In this document: positions 7,947-16,456 of the stretch, piece after piece | How positions within the stretch are numbered: the first letter of the stretch is position 1 | How the letters are laid out: every line of letters begins with the position of its first letter | Assembly: GCF_033242265.1 (NCBI RefSeq) | Contig: NZ_BTFW01000001.1 | Location: 682,001-746,000 of the forward strand | Source of the DNA: Novosphingobium sp. IK01 | Lineage (GTDB): Bacteria > Pseudomonadota > Alphaproteobacteria > Sphingomonadales > Sphingomonadaceae | DNA length: 64,000 nucleotides | Direction: 5' to 3' | Translations under genes and position numbers: made by a program | The notes under the pieces: generated by a model | The model's input: the letters and a program-made list of their open reading frames with translations, nothing else | The model's database searches: none | Told to the model about the DNA's origin: nothing

Positions 7947-8535
7947 GCCGCTCGACACGCCCAAACCGGGCATGAGCCCGTTCAAGAAAGGCACGCTGGC
8001 TTCCATCGTCGGCCTTGCGACCGCCTCGCTGGTGCTTGTGCAGGTGCCTGCCGAGGAAAGCGGGCGCACCGTATCGGCCCGGATCGCACCGGACGGCGTG
8101 GCGACGATCACGCATGTTGCAGGCCCCCAATACCTGCGGGTCTATCTTGACCTGGTTGGCAAGGCGACAGCGTGCGACGGCCTCACGGGCGCGGGCATTG
8201 CCCCCGGCAAGTCCTTCACCGAGACGCAGTGCGCGATCATGCTGGAATCGCGTCTGGCCGACACTGCGCAGCATGTGATGGACTGCACGCCCGGCCTCGC
8301 CCTGACCATCCCCAACCGCGACAACGTGCGGGGGGCGGCGGTCAGTCTGGCCTACAACGTGGGCTGGCTGACATACTGCCGGTCGACCATGCGCCGCCAG
8401 ATCAACGCGGGCCATATCGCGGCCAGCTGCACCTCGCTGACCTGGTTCAACAAGGCCGGTGGCCGGGTGGTGGCCGGGCTCGTGAACCGGCGCAGCCGCG
8501 AAAAGGCCCTGTGCCTGAAGGATGCCGCCGCATGA
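7939..8535 (+). CDS. GH24-like lysozyme (endolysin) with missing catalytic Glu (prophage A)
   Basis: 198 residues. An N-terminal hydrophobic segment (LASIVGLATASLVLVQV, about 20-36) looks like a signal-arrest-release anchor as in phage P21 lysozyme. The fold segment YLDLVGKATACDG, then SLAYNVGWLTYC and NRRSREKALC, match the R21-type GH24 family. In that family the triad is Glu-x8-Asp/Cys-x5-Thr. Here Asp and Thr are present but the Glu position, nine residues before the Asp, is Gly. Either another residue serves or the enzyme is weak or inactive. Confidence 0.8.
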   Translation: MVEPLDTPKPGMSPFKKGTLASIVGLATASLVLVQVPAEESGRTVSARIAPDGVATITHVAGPQYLRVYLDLVGKATACDGLTGAGIAPGKSFTETQCAIMLESRLADTAQHVMDCTPGLALTIPNRDNVRGAAVSLAYNVGWLTYCRSTMRRQINAGHIAASCTSLTWFNKAGGRVVAGLVNRRSREKALCLKDAAA

Positions 8536-9248
8536 GCGCGCTGTTCTTTGCGGCGCTGGCCGCGCTCAAAAAGCGGGCCGGGCAGATCCTCGCATGGTTG
8601 ACCGCGGATGCCTGCCGAATGGCCCTGGTTGCCGCTGTGCTGGCCCTGGGCGCGCAGACCGTGCGGATCGAGGGGCTTCATCTTGGCGTCAAGGTCGGCC
8701 CGATCTCGCTGCACGTCGTCAGCCTCACCGGCCTGCGCCAGCGGACCGCCACCGCCGAATCCGCATTGGCGCAGGTGGAAAAGGCCCAAGCCCAAGCGGG
8801 CCAAGCCCAGGCCGCCGCAAATCACGAACCTGCGGCCATATCAGCCGAAATTGCGAGGATTTCCGATGCCGCTTCTGGCGATTATCACGCTGCCGTTGAG
8901 CATGCTGCTGCTCTGCATGCTGCTCCTGCTCCACGCGCTTCTGGTCATTCTTGTGCGCCCGGCGCTGGTGCTGTGTCTGGCGCTGCTCATCATGATGACG
9001 GCAGCCTGCACCCCGGCCCCGCTCAAGGTTCAGGCGGCGCAGCCGCTGTGCCCGGAACCGATCCGGCTTCCCAAGGCGATGACGGTCAGGCCGGATCTGC
9101 CCTCATGGTTTCCGTTGCCCGCTCCGATTGGGAAAAGCTCAACGCCGAAGCCGCTCTCCGCGCCCAGCTGTATCAAGTCGGGCAGGAGTGGATAGCCCAG
9201 GGCATCGCCGTGGCAGGCCCCGCCGACAACGGGGAAGGGGCGCGCTGA
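8532..9248 (+). CDS. Inner-membrane spanin-like protein (Rz-like) (prophage A)
   Basis: 238 residues beginning MSALFFAALAALKKRAG with a hydrophobic segment near residues 30-45 (MALVAAVLALGAQTV). An Ala/Gln/Glu-rich coiled-coil-prone stretch (QVEKAQAQAGQAQAAAN) and a hydrophilic C-terminus follow. ATGA overlap with the lysozyme gene. A lipoprotein gene is nested inside it in another frame, the arrangement of Rz/Rz1 spanins. The middle third is low-complexity and constrained by the nested gene. Confidence 0.65.
   Translation: MSALFFAALAALKKRAGQILAWLTADACRMALVAAVLALGAQTVRIEGLHLGVKVGPISLHVVSLTGLRQRTATAESALAQVEKAQAQAGQAQAAANHEPAAISAEIARISDAASGDYHAAVEHAAALHAAPAPRASGHSCAPGAGAVSGAAHHDDGSLHPGPAQGSGGAAAVPGTDPASQGDDGQAGSALMVSVARSDWEKLNAEAALRAQLYQVGQEWIAQGIAVAGPADNGEGAR
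8866..9195 (+). CDS. Nested outer-membrane spanin-like lipoprotein (Rz1-like) (prophage A)
   Basis: 109 residues, embedded in the Rz-like gene in another frame. It has a very Leu-rich hydrophobic N-terminus, a lipobox (MMTAAC) and then a Pro-rich mature part (PLCPEPIRLPKAM). Lipobox plus nesting is the signature of o-spanins that fuse inner and outer membrane at lysis. An internal Met would give a more usual, shorter signal peptide, so the exact start is uncertain. Confidence 0.65.
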   Translation: MPLLAIITLPLSMLLLCMLLLLHALLVILVRPALVLCLALLIMMTAACTPAPLKVQAAQPLCPEPIRLPKAMTVRPDLPSWFPLPAPIGKSSTPKPLSAPSCIKSGRSG

Positions 9249-9646
9249 TGTCGTGTATCACCGCCGGAGACAGCATCGGTGACGGCATCCACCACTACGC
9301 GCCCGCCTGCACCTCCATGGCCCACAAGGGGTGGTCATCGGCCCGGTGGCACCGCCATTATGCGAAGATCACCCTGTCGGCAGACCGCGTGCTGATCAGC
9401 CTGGGCAGCAATGATGGCCGGGGCGATACCGCCAGCCAGATCGCAGCGATCAGAAAGCAAGTGAAAGCAAGGCAGGTCGTCTGGGTCGTCCCGGCCTGCA
9501 ATCCACAGGCCGCCATGGCCGTCGAGGCCGAGGCGGCCCGACATGGCGACGCCCTGGTATGGATCAGGCACACGGGGCCGGATCATGTGCATCCGACGAT
9601 GCGAGAATATCGATCACTGGCAAAGCGCGGCGGTTTAGCGATCTAA
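9248..9646 (+). CDS. Small SGNH/GDSL-type hydrolase in the lysis cassette (prophage A)
   Basis: 132 residues. Three SGNH landmarks are visible: GDSIGDGI near the N-terminus (nucleophile Ser), LGSNDGRGD (block III Asn) and DHVHPT near the C-terminus (Asp/His pair). It is coupled to the spanin gene by TGATG. Its place in the lysis unit suggests it modifies a cell-wall or surface ester, but the substrate cannot be read from sequence. Confidence 0.7.
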   Translation: MSCITAGDSIGDGIHHYAPACTSMAHKGWSSARWHRHYAKITLSADRVLISLGSNDGRGDTASQIAAIRKQVKARQVVWVVPACNPQAAMAVEAEAARHGDALVWIRHTGPDHVHPTMREYRSLAKRGGLAI

Positions 9647-9915
9647 TGGGCTTTTGCCGCCGATCACAACCGCTACCAAGAGGGTTTGGTTACGCCGGAA
9701 TCTGCCATTTGTGCAAAAGTGATAAGGGAAATTCCTATTTCCTACCTACCCAGACCTGAGAGCAGACCGAAATGGCCGTTTCAGATCGAGAATCGGGTTC
9801 GACTGCCATACGCTCATCCGCTTAGTCAGCCTTGAAGATAGAATGTATCGATTGCGACAGGTTCGTCTGATTAGGTTCGCACTCTTCCATTGCACATCCG
9901 AAGTCGGTCAAGCAT

Positions 9916-10575
9916 ATGATATGCGCTATGGCCAATCAGACCCTTCCATCCGTTGAAAAACTTGTTGATCTGCGGATCGCGCATATGAACATGATTCAGG
10001 GAATCATAACCCGCATGTCAGGTTACAGCGCCGGAGTGAAGAATTTCTGCGTCACGATCATTGTTGGCATTATTGCAGTTGCCTTCGATAAGCAAGTTCC
10101 GATGCTGATATGGGCAGCATTGGTAGTCGTTCTGATCTTCGGCTTGATGGACTGTTACTACCTTGCTCTCGAAAGACGGTATCGGCAACTTTACAAAAAC
10201 GTATCCGGACGTTCGCTCGATAAAGCCTCCAACATGAGCATCAAGGCGGACAAGCTCGACTTATCCACTTATTTGACTGCCGCGCGAAGTGTTTCCGTGG
10301 CTGGTTTCTATGCACTTCTCTTGATTGGCGTCGTGGTTTTATTAACTATTGCAAACCATGTCGAACCCGAACCGGCCAAGGCCCGATCTGACAGCCCTTG
10401 CAGCTCTTCTGGGGCAAGCTCGATCCGCACCGAACAACCAGCCGATGTCCCCGCTTGTCCGGGCGCTTCTCGGGTTGCCAATGGAGTCGTCTCCACCTCC
10501 GGTCAATGCACTGAGCCTGCCGGCCTCCCCACCGCCGCCGCGCCAGGCGTTGGGAGGCCTGTTCGGCCTCACTGA
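9916..10575 (+). CDS. Three-helix membrane protein, candidate defence effector (prophage A cargo)
   Basis: 219 residues. After a soluble N-terminus (MANQTLPSVEKLVDLRIAHM) it has two adjacent membrane segments (about 42-60 and 62-80), a basic loop (LERRYRQLYKNVSGR) and a third segment near 130-147 (GFYALLLIGVVVLLTIA). The last ~70 residues are low-complexity Ser/Pro-rich and lie entirely inside the next gene's reading frame, so the original gene may have ended near 10360. It is the first of three cargo genes with two TIR proteins. A pore-forming effector role is inferred from context only. Confidence 0.6.
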   Translation: MICAMANQTLPSVEKLVDLRIAHMNMIQGIITRMSGYSAGVKNFCVTIIVGIIAVAFDKQVPMLIWAALVVVLIFGLMDCYYLALERRYRQLYKNVSGRSLDKASNMSIKADKLDLSTYLTAARSVSVAGFYALLLIGVVVLLTIANHVEPEPAKARSDSPCSSSGASSIRTEQPADVPACPGASRVANGVVSTSGQCTEPAGLPTAAAPGVGRPVRPH

Positions 10576-11302
10576 CGCAACGGAGTTGGGAGCAGCCAAC
10601 CGAACGATTACCGACCAGTTCAATACGCTGCCCGAAGCAGCGATGCCCGCACCCAAAACCGTCAATCCATTCATGCTAGGTCTGGCAGCCCCAAAGATCA
10701 GGCGGGTGTTCTACTCCTTCCACTATCAGGCCGACATCTTCCGCGTTAACCACATTCGGAAGGCCGGGCAATTCCGGGCATTGGACAAGTGGCGTACGCT
10801 AACCCCGCACGATCGCAGCCTGTGGGAAGAGGCCAAGCTCAAGAACCCTAGCGCACTCATGCGCACGATCGACAAGGGGTTGGAAGGCACTTCTGTCACT
10901 TGCGTTCTGGCTGGCTACGAGACTTGGAACCGCCAATGGGTACGGTACGAGATCGCCAAGAGCCTTCAGCGCGGGAACGGATTGGTGGTCGTCACCATCC
11001 ATAACTGCAAATGCCCAAACAACGGCTATGCTCTTCCGGGTCTCAATCCGCTAGCACAAATGGCCGTTGGCTATGATGCCCAGAACAAGCCGCGCATCTA
11101 CGAGCGGTTCAACGAAACATGGCGGATATATCCGCGACTGAACGCGCCACTGTCATCTTGGCCGAAGTGGCTCGATATTCCCCAGGCAGGCCACGTTATG
11201 CCGTTGAGTTCGGGCGCTCGCTGCTATGACTGGATCACGGACGGTGGGCGGGACAACCTGCTGCACTGGACCGATGCAGCGGCTATCGCAGCGGGCCGAT
11301 AG
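10358..11302 (+). CDS. ThsB-like TIR domain protein (Thoeris-type sensor) (prophage A cargo)
   Basis: 314 residues. Residues 1-105 are Pro/Ala-rich; the TIR-like (ThsB/DUF1863-type) domain starts at RRVFYSFHYQADIFR (about 115) and continues through W-containing and VTCVLAGYET segments to RQWVRYEIAKSL, where Glu198 is in the place of the conserved TIR glutamate. ThsB proteins sense phage and make an ADP-ribose-derived signal that activates a partner effector. The start ATG lies inside the preceding gene, giving an unusual 218-bp overlap; a later ATG at about 10646 is possible. Confidence 0.75.
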   Translation: MSNPNRPRPDLTALAALLGQARSAPNNQPMSPLVRALLGLPMESSPPPVNALSLPASPPPPRQALGGLFGLTDATELGAANRTITDQFNTLPEAAMPAPKTVNPFMLGLAAPKIRRVFYSFHYQADIFRVNHIRKAGQFRALDKWRTLTPHDRSLWEEAKLKNPSALMRTIDKGLEGTSVTCVLAGYETWNRQWVRYEIAKSLQRGNGLVVVTIHNCKCPNNGYALPGLNPLAQMAVGYDAQNKPRIYERFNETWRIYPRLNAPLSSWPKWLDIPQAGHVMPLSSGARCYDWITDGGRDNLLHWTDAAAIAAGR

Positions 11303-11355
11303 GTTTCTGGATAATTACTGGACCTTTCACACATCTTTAATTCGGGATAATTTCG

Positions 11356-12144
11356 ATGTATAAAGGATATAATTTAAAATTAAATCGCCACAAATTGGAT
11401 GAATATCTTGAATCAGGTGAAAGTATATTCAATTATCGTAGTAAAAAGGTAAGGTGCATCCTGTCTGATTTCATCAACAAATCAGGAAGACTCGATGCTT
11501 CAAAAATGACAAATAGTTGGTTTCCGGATATTGAGGCCAATGTTTTCATCTCGCATTCTCACCAAGATAGAGATTTGGCCGTTTCACTCTCCGGATATCT
11601 TCACTATAAATTTGGAATAAAATCATTTATTGACTCGATGGTTTGGGGGCATTCTGATAAACTCTTGAAAATGATAGATGACGAATATTGTACAAATAAC
11701 AGAGGTAAATCATACATTTACCAAAAGAGAAATAGATCAACATCGCATGTCCATATGATGCTATCTGTGGCACTTTCGCAAATGATTAACCGCTGCGAGT
11801 GCTTGTTTTTTGTCAACACGCCAAAATCAATAAATTCGAGCAATGTTATTTCATCAACCACGGGATCTCCTTGGATTTATGCCGAGATCGCCATGACAGC
11901 ATTGATAAAAAGGAGATCGCTGGATGAACATAGAGGAGAGGGTGTTTTAGAAAGCCATATGACTGCAGATTCCGTGCCTGTTGATTACCATGTCGACCTT
12001 GGGCACTTGATTGATATAGACGAGGAAGCATTCGATAATTGGACTGAAACCGTACCACGCGAAGATAGCCATCATATACTTCGTTATGATCACTATCCAA
12101 AATGCTATCGTGCACTTGACCACCTCTATAATACGGTAAAGTGA
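11356..12144 (+). CDS. TIR domain protein (prophage A cargo)
   Basis: 262 residues with a TIR domain from about residue 58: NVFISHSHQDRDLA (betaA/BB-loop region), GIKSFIDSMVWGHSDKLL and later GSPWIYAEIAM with the expected Glu. The N-terminal 55 residues are Lys/Asn-rich. The gene is far more AT-rich than the phage core and uses AT-ending codons, a sign of recent acquisition. It follows the ThsB-like gene by 53 bp on the same strand. Probable NAD-using defence protein; whether it works with the two upstream genes is inferred. Confidence 0.75.
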   Translation: MYKGYNLKLNRHKLDEYLESGESIFNYRSKKVRCILSDFINKSGRLDASKMTNSWFPDIEANVFISHSHQDRDLAVSLSGYLHYKFGIKSFIDSMVWGHSDKLLKMIDDEYCTNNRGKSYIYQKRNRSTSHVHMMLSVALSQMINRCECLFFVNTPKSINSSNVISSTTGSPWIYAEIAMTALIKRRSLDEHRGEGVLESHMTADSVPVDYHVDLGHLIDIDEEAFDNWTETVPREDSHHILRYDHYPKCYRALDHLYNTVK

Positions 12145-12313
12145 AGCGCTTATTTGTTTGACGTTCGGAGGATGGGTAGAGCCAATCGCGTCCATGCGTC
12201 CATGAACTGCGCACCAAAGCGCAGAGAACGGCAGTTGGCAACGTATGGTGACATCCCCAAAACCAAGTAGGAATGGTGGAAGTTGGTCGCTTGCAGCCTT
12301 CAGTATATGCTTA

Positions 12314-12793
12314 TCACTCCCCGTTGAGCCAGGTCATAATTTCGGCGGTCATGGTGTCGCGATCACCTGGGCCAAAGCCGAGGAGGCGGCGCGCTTTGTA
12401 GCGGACGCGGATCGAGTTGCGAATGCGATGGTCGACCGCGTCTTCAAGGCCGAAGTGATGCACCTTGGCGGTTCCGGCAACCCGACCCTTGAACAATAGC
12501 CGGGCGCCGTCCTGCGAGGTCTGGACCTGCATGTTCTTCGCCAGTTCGATGCGCTTGAACATGCGCCCGCCGGTTGGCTTCCGGCCACGCTTCTTTTTGG
12601 CGTTGGGCCGGGGCTTCTTTGGGTTCCGGGCGGCCATGACCGTGCCATCGGGCTCGACATTGGCCTGCACGCGCTTGGCGTTCTCGCCGCGCATGACGCG
12701 CCCGATCTTGCCTGCGAGGGCCCGGCGCCGTCCGGGTGTGAGGCGGGCCGCGATATCGGCCAGCCAGGGTTCGAGGGCATCCATATCAGCCAT
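12314..12793 (-). CDS. S: Tail completion protein gpS (prophage A)
   Basis: 159 residues, P2 gpS / virion morphogenesis family. Features: basic KRVQANVEPDGT motif, the strongly basic KPRPNAKKKRGRKP stretch, RMFKRIELAKNM, and the closing HHFGLEDAV...YKARRLLGFG block. It ends the minus-strand O-N-M-L-X-R-S run and is convergent with the cargo genes. Confidence 0.92.
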   Translation of the reverse strand: MADMDALEPWLADIAARLTPGRRRALAGKIGRVMRGENAKRVQANVEPDGTVMAARNPKKPRPNAKKKRGRKPTGGRMFKRIELAKNMQVQTSQDGARLLFKGRVAGTAKVHHFGLEDAVDHRIRNSIRVRYKARRLLGFGPGDRDTMTAEIMTWLNGE

Positions 12794-12799
12794 GTCAGA

Positions 12800-13282
12800 T
12801 CATCCCTGAGTGGCAGGCAGAACCTGCATGCTGTCCATCATGAGTCGCTTCAGCACCGCGCCGGGCGCAAGTTCGTCATCATCGGGCAGGTAGGAGGCCG
12901 GCTCTTCCAGATGCTCGATATGCGCCGCGCCGCTGGCGTCGGTGATCACCTGCACCCGTTCGGTCAGCGGGATCTCGACATGCAAATCGACGGTCTTGGC
13001 GTCGATGATATCCGCCTCGAACCGGAAGGCTTCCTTTCCGGGCTGCAACAGATCAGGCTGGTTGTGCCGCGCCCATTCGCAGATCACGAGGAACATCATC
13101 GACGGGTGGGCCGTGAAGTCCTCGACGACGATGTTCAGGGTGTATTGCCATTCGAACCCGTGCCCGCCTGCATTGGTCGCGTGGATCACGCCCTTGTCGA
13201 TCCACATGTTGAAGCGGTCGGGCACCTTGGCCAGATCGGGGAACACGGCGGAAATGCCGTCGCGCAGGCTCTGGGCTTTCAT
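12800..13282 (-). CDS. R: Tail completion protein gpR (prophage A)
   Basis: 160 residues, P2 gpR-like tail completion protein, starting MKAQSLRDGISAVFPDL. Family features: the FEWQYTLNIVVEDF strand and CEWARHNQPDLL. The ATG at 13282 matches the prophage B homologue; an upstream extension does not. It is 7 bp from S. Confidence 0.88.
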   Translation of the reverse strand: MKAQSLRDGISAVFPDLAKVPDRFNMWIDKGVIHATNAGGHGFEWQYTLNIVVEDFTAHPSMMFLVICEWARHNQPDLLQPGKEAFRFEADIIDAKTVDLHVEIPLTERVQVITDASGAAHIEHLEEPASYLPDDDELAPGAVLKRLMMDSMQVLPATQG

Positions 13283-13286
13283 GGCT

Positions 13287-13505
13287 TCAATCCCACAGGT
13301 TGACGGTCTCGACGATGCTGGTCGCATTGTCGGGAATGTCTGGCAGAATGACGACGGTGCCTTCGGGCAGGAACACGCCCAGTTCGGCCAGGCCGCGATT
13401 GAGCGTCAGGGCCTGTTCCAGAACGCCACCGTCCGTGGTGCCCAAAACGCGCCAGCAGATCAGATCGAGAGGCTCGTTCTGGCGCGCGGTGGCGCGGGTC
13501 GTCAC
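13287..13505 (-). CDS. X: Tail protein gpX (prophage A)
   Basis: 72 residues, P2 tail protein X family, a small LysM-like fold that closes the tail. It has DLICWRVLGTTDGGVLEQAL and GLAELGVFLPEGTVVILP, ending NLWD as in the prophage B copy. It overlaps the upstream small gene by 4 bp. Confidence 0.93.
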   Translation of the reverse strand: MTTRATARQNEPLDLICWRVLGTTDGGVLEQALTLNRGLAELGVFLPEGTVVILPDIPDNATSIVETVNLWD

Positions 13506-13729
13506 CGCCTTTCGCCCTTCACAAAGGCGACGATGGCTTCTGCCATTTCAATAATGGAAGCTGGTTCAGCCTTGCTGCCTTTCAACAAAATCGATTGTTC
13601 GATAGCCCAGCGGCGTGTCTTGGTATCGCCATTTTCCCCATTGGGGATATAACCTTGGGCCGGTGGAGGGCCTTTAGGCGTAAATTCTTTTAGCGTCGGT
13701 ACTTTGGGTGGGCTTTTTCGCAGGATCAT
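13502..13729 (-). CDS. Hypothetical basic protein between L and X (prophage A only)
   Basis: 75 residues starting MILRKSPPKVPTLKEF, with an acidic C-terminal helix (IIEMAEAIVAFVKGE). A GGAAAGG ribosome site precedes the ATG. It has lower GC than its neighbours and no counterpart in prophage B, where X follows L directly. I do not recognise it; it looks like a small acquired gene inserted into the head-tail operon. Confidence 0.6.
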   Translation of the reverse strand: MILRKSPPKVPTLKEFTPKGPPPAQGYIPNGENGDTKTRRWAIEQSILLKGSKAEPASIIEMAEAIVAFVKGERR

Positions 13730-13748
13730 GGATGTTGCCTTTCCTTTT

Positions 13749-14231
13749 TTACAAGAGGGCGACGGCGACACGGGTGGTTCCCATGATCGAGCGCACGGCC
13801 TGAAGCCGCCGCGCGTCAAAATCGCCGCCCTGCTGGCGCTTGGCCTCTTCGCGGCCCTGCATCGCCCCGGTGGCGGTCATGTCGGTGGAATGCTCGAACA
13901 GCTCGGCCGCCGCGCCGTAGCGCACGGCATTGGTGAACAGCACCACGAGCCGGGGCTTGCCGTTTGTCATCTGGGCCGGTCGGACGGCGGCCAGCGAGGT
14001 GAACCCGGCAGCCTCCTGGGCGGCCCGCCAGGGGGCCAGATCGTCGGTCACCGTGATCATGGCGCCTTCCAGCGCCATGATCAGCCGGGCATGCGTGACA
14101 GCCTCGCCGATGCGCAAGGCTTCGCGCATGTCGTTGCAGTCGATATCCGGCCACCACCCGTCACCGGACAGCACGGTCCCTACGGCTGACGCGAGGGGAA
14201 CCGGGGCGATAACAAGGGGCGTGCTGGACAT
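13749..14231 (-). CDS. L: Head completion protein gpL (prophage A)
   Basis: 160 residues, P2 gpL head completion/stabilisation family. The GDGWWPDIDCNDMREALRIG segment is diagnostic, followed by the VTHARLIMALEGAM helix and YGAAAELFEHSTD. It seals filled heads before tail joining. The same core is in prophage B. Confidence 0.92.
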   Translation of the reverse strand: MSSTPLVIAPVPLASAVGTVLSGDGWWPDIDCNDMREALRIGEAVTHARLIMALEGAMITVTDDLAPWRAAQEAAGFTSLAAVRPAQMTNGKPRLVVLFTNAVRYGAAAELFEHSTDMTATGAMQGREEAKRQQGGDFDARRLQAVRSIMGTTRVAVALL

Positions 14232-14335
14232 GATGCATCCTCAGGATAGGTGGGGGGTGGGGGCTTTGACCGTCTGGCCAAGCATGGCTGAAGCCGCCGG
14301 GCGCAGCCCGCCCCCCGGCGCTGTGGGGCGCATCT

Positions 14336-14536
14336 CTAGATTTCGGGGCTTCCCTTCGGGATCGAGCGGACCATGATGGCCTTGCGGTCATGCGCGTAGA
14401 AATCGCGCGTCTCGCCCATCGCCACCCCACCGATATCTTCCCACTGGGAATCATCCGCCGGTTCGCCCTGGTCCATCAGGAATTGGGAGACGATCACGGG
14501 GCCGGTGGCTGCGTGAACGGTGACAATCGCGGTCAT
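14336..14536 (-). CDS. Hypothetical 66-residue protein coupled to gpM (prophage A only)
   Basis: 66 residues (MTAIVTVHAATGPVIVSQFL...). Its ATG overlaps the stop of gpM (ATGA), so it is likely expressed from the head operon. A short beta-rich pattern with a WEDIGGVAMGETRDFYA segment is visible; I know no function. Prophage B has no equivalent between M and L. Confidence 0.6.
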   Translation of the reverse strand: MTAIVTVHAATGPVIVSQFLMDQGEPADDSQWEDIGGVAMGETRDFYAHDRKAIMVRSIPKGSPEI

Positions 14537-15270
14537 TCGGCTTTCTCCGAAGCGGCTTGCGCAAGTTCGCGTTCAAGCTGGGCGATCAGTTTCTTGACCC
14601 CGCAGGTGCTGTTCAGGGCCAGGGCGCGTTCAAACTGGGTGATGGCGGCGCGGATCAGGGCGGGCTTTCCGCCAGCAACCCCGCTTTCCGCGTTCGGGTC
14701 GAAGGCTTCGGCGGCGGCCTTGAATGCCAGCCCGGTCGCCTTTTTCAGCTTGGCGCGGACCTGATCGGGCATGTCGGTCGCTGCGGTGAGGGCTTCCACG
14801 CGCTGAAGCGTGGCAAGGTCGACGGTCGACGGCAGCGTGAGACCGGCTTCGGCCACCTCTTCGGCGATCAGCGTTCCCGCCGTGCGCTTGTATCGTTCGG
14901 GCAGCGTCAGGCCGTGGCGCAGCACATGCTCGGCAATGGCCATCGCGCGCGGCCAGTCGCCGATATCAATCGACCAGACCAGCATGGTGCCGAGGATCTC
15001 GTCCTGGGCGGGCTGCTCGGCGGACAGGGCCCCGTCGACCCAATCGCGGTATCGGTCGAACAGGCCGCGCTTGATCTCGATCTTGCGTTCGAGCGACTGG
15101 GTGTTCGACAGTTGGCGCAGGTCATTGCCCAGCGCAGCGAGAAGCAGGCGATATTCGCTGGCCCCGGCGCCATGCTCTGCCGGGGCCAGGCCCTGGCCAT
15201 TCATCCGCGCGCCGGTCCCGGCCTTGGCTGCTGAAACGCGCTCGACATGGGCGCGAAAGGGGCATTTCAT
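14533..15270 (-). CDS. M: Small terminase subunit gpM (prophage A)
   Basis: 245 residues, P2 gpM terminase endonuclease/small subunit family. Core features: EYRLLLAALGNDLRQL, a Lys/Arg-rich ERKIEIKRGLFDRYRDW segment, then GTMLVWSIDIGDWPRAM. Together with gpP it cuts cos and packages DNA. The C-terminal third (AKLKKATGLAFKAAAEAF) is helical. Confidence 0.92.
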   Translation of the reverse strand: MKCPFRAHVERVSAAKAGTGARMNGQGLAPAEHGAGASEYRLLLAALGNDLRQLSNTQSLERKIEIKRGLFDRYRDWVDGALSAEQPAQDEILGTMLVWSIDIGDWPRAMAIAEHVLRHGLTLPERYKRTAGTLIAEEVAEAGLTLPSTVDLATLQRVEALTAATDMPDQVRAKLKKATGLAFKAAAEAFDPNAESGVAGGKPALIRAAITQFERALALNSTCGVKKLIAQLERELAQAASEKAE

Positions 15271-15379
15271 GGGGCAAGTTCCTTGATCTGGCCCGCGCCG
15301 CGAGAAAGGCGGAAAATCGCGGCGCGGGGCCAGTTGGGCAGGCCGTCAGGGGAGGGGCTCAGGCCTGCCCAAAACGGGG

Positions 15380-16408
15380 TCAGGCGGCCTGGGCGATGTT
15401 TTCGACCAAGGCCGAAAAGCTGTAGTCCTCGACCACATAGGCTTCGTTCGACGACTGGTAGTCGGTCACCTGGTCAAGCTCGGGCTCGTCCTTGATCAGC
15501 CGTCGCGACTTGCCGTCCTGGTAGTAGATCGACAGGTTGTTGAGCGTGGTGATCAGGAACGCATTGGCCGGGAAGTAGGGCACACGGACGGTGGGCAGGC
15601 CCCCCAACTGCCGGTCGGCCATCACGGCAGCCTTCGCCAGCGTGTCGAGCGAGCCTTCCGCCGCGTCCATGATCGGGCCGTACTTGTCGACGATCAGGTC
15701 GTCGCCCACGAGCACGACCAGACCGGGAGCCTGACGCGCCCAGGCCGGAAGCAGGACCTGCTTTGCACGCCACACCATCGCGTCGATGCCGGTGAAATCG
15801 CCGTTCGGGCCATACGATACCTTGCCCGCGACCTTGCCGCCCTCGACAGCCGAGAGGACACGCTTCGGGCTGTCTTCGCGCATCTTCTGAAGCCAGCCCT
15901 TGTTCACGTCCTGAAGCAGCGGATTGGCTTCACGGTCAGTCTGGTCGGCTGCCGAGGTGCCGTTGAAGCCGATCGTGAGCCGGTCGAGCGCCTGGCGGGT
16001 GACGATGGCGTCGCGGATTCGCGTCTCGAAGTCCGGGAACTTGGCCCACATGTCGAGCTTGTCGTAGCGCAGGGCGGTGTCGAAGTTGGTCTGCTTGCAG
16101 AAATAGTCGGACCCATCCATCGCGGTGGGATCGATGCCCGCACGGCGCGTGCCGCCTGCCGTGTTGGTGCGCCCGGCAATCGTCCCGCCGATGCCCAGGC
16201 CGAGCTTCTGACCGCTCTGTTCATCGACCGGAATGATATTGATCTCGCTCAGGAATTCGATGGTTTCCTGCATGCGCGTCACCAGCGTCTGCTGGACCGA
16301 GGGGGCGACGGTGAACTTGCGGGTGGCGGCAATGTCCGGCGAAACGCCGTTGATCTCGGCCATCCGGCCAACGAAGCTGGTGAAGCGTTCAAGGGTTTGC
16401 GGCTTCAT
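15380..16408 (-). CDS. N: Major capsid protein gpN (prophage A)
   Basis: 342 residues, P2 gpN HK97-fold capsid. It begins MKPQTLERFTSFVGRMAEIN and contains the family blocks VAPSVQQTLVTRMQETIEFL, RTNTAGGTRR, NPLLQDVNKGWLQKMRE and VRVPYFPANAFLITTLNNL. P2 capsids are cleaved near residue 31 by gpO; the equivalent region is present. Full length. Confidence 0.95.
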   Translation of the reverse strand: MKPQTLERFTSFVGRMAEINGVSPDIAATRKFTVAPSVQQTLVTRMQETIEFLSEINIIPVDEQSGQKLGLGIGGTIAGRTNTAGGTRRAGIDPTAMDGSDYFCKQTNFDTALRYDKLDMWAKFPDFETRIRDAIVTRQALDRLTIGFNGTSAADQTDREANPLLQDVNKGWLQKMREDSPKRVLSAVEGGKVAGKVSYGPNGDFTGIDAMVWRAKQVLLPAWARQAPGLVVLVGDDLIVDKYGPIMDAAEGSLDTLAKAAVMADRQLGGLPTVRVPYFPANAFLITTLNNLSIYYQDGKSRRLIKDEPELDQVTDYQSSNEAYVVEDYSFSALVENIAQAA

Positions 16409-16456
16409 GGGAAATCCTTGGGGAAACTGGGGGGGAAGGGCTGATCGATCAGGCGA

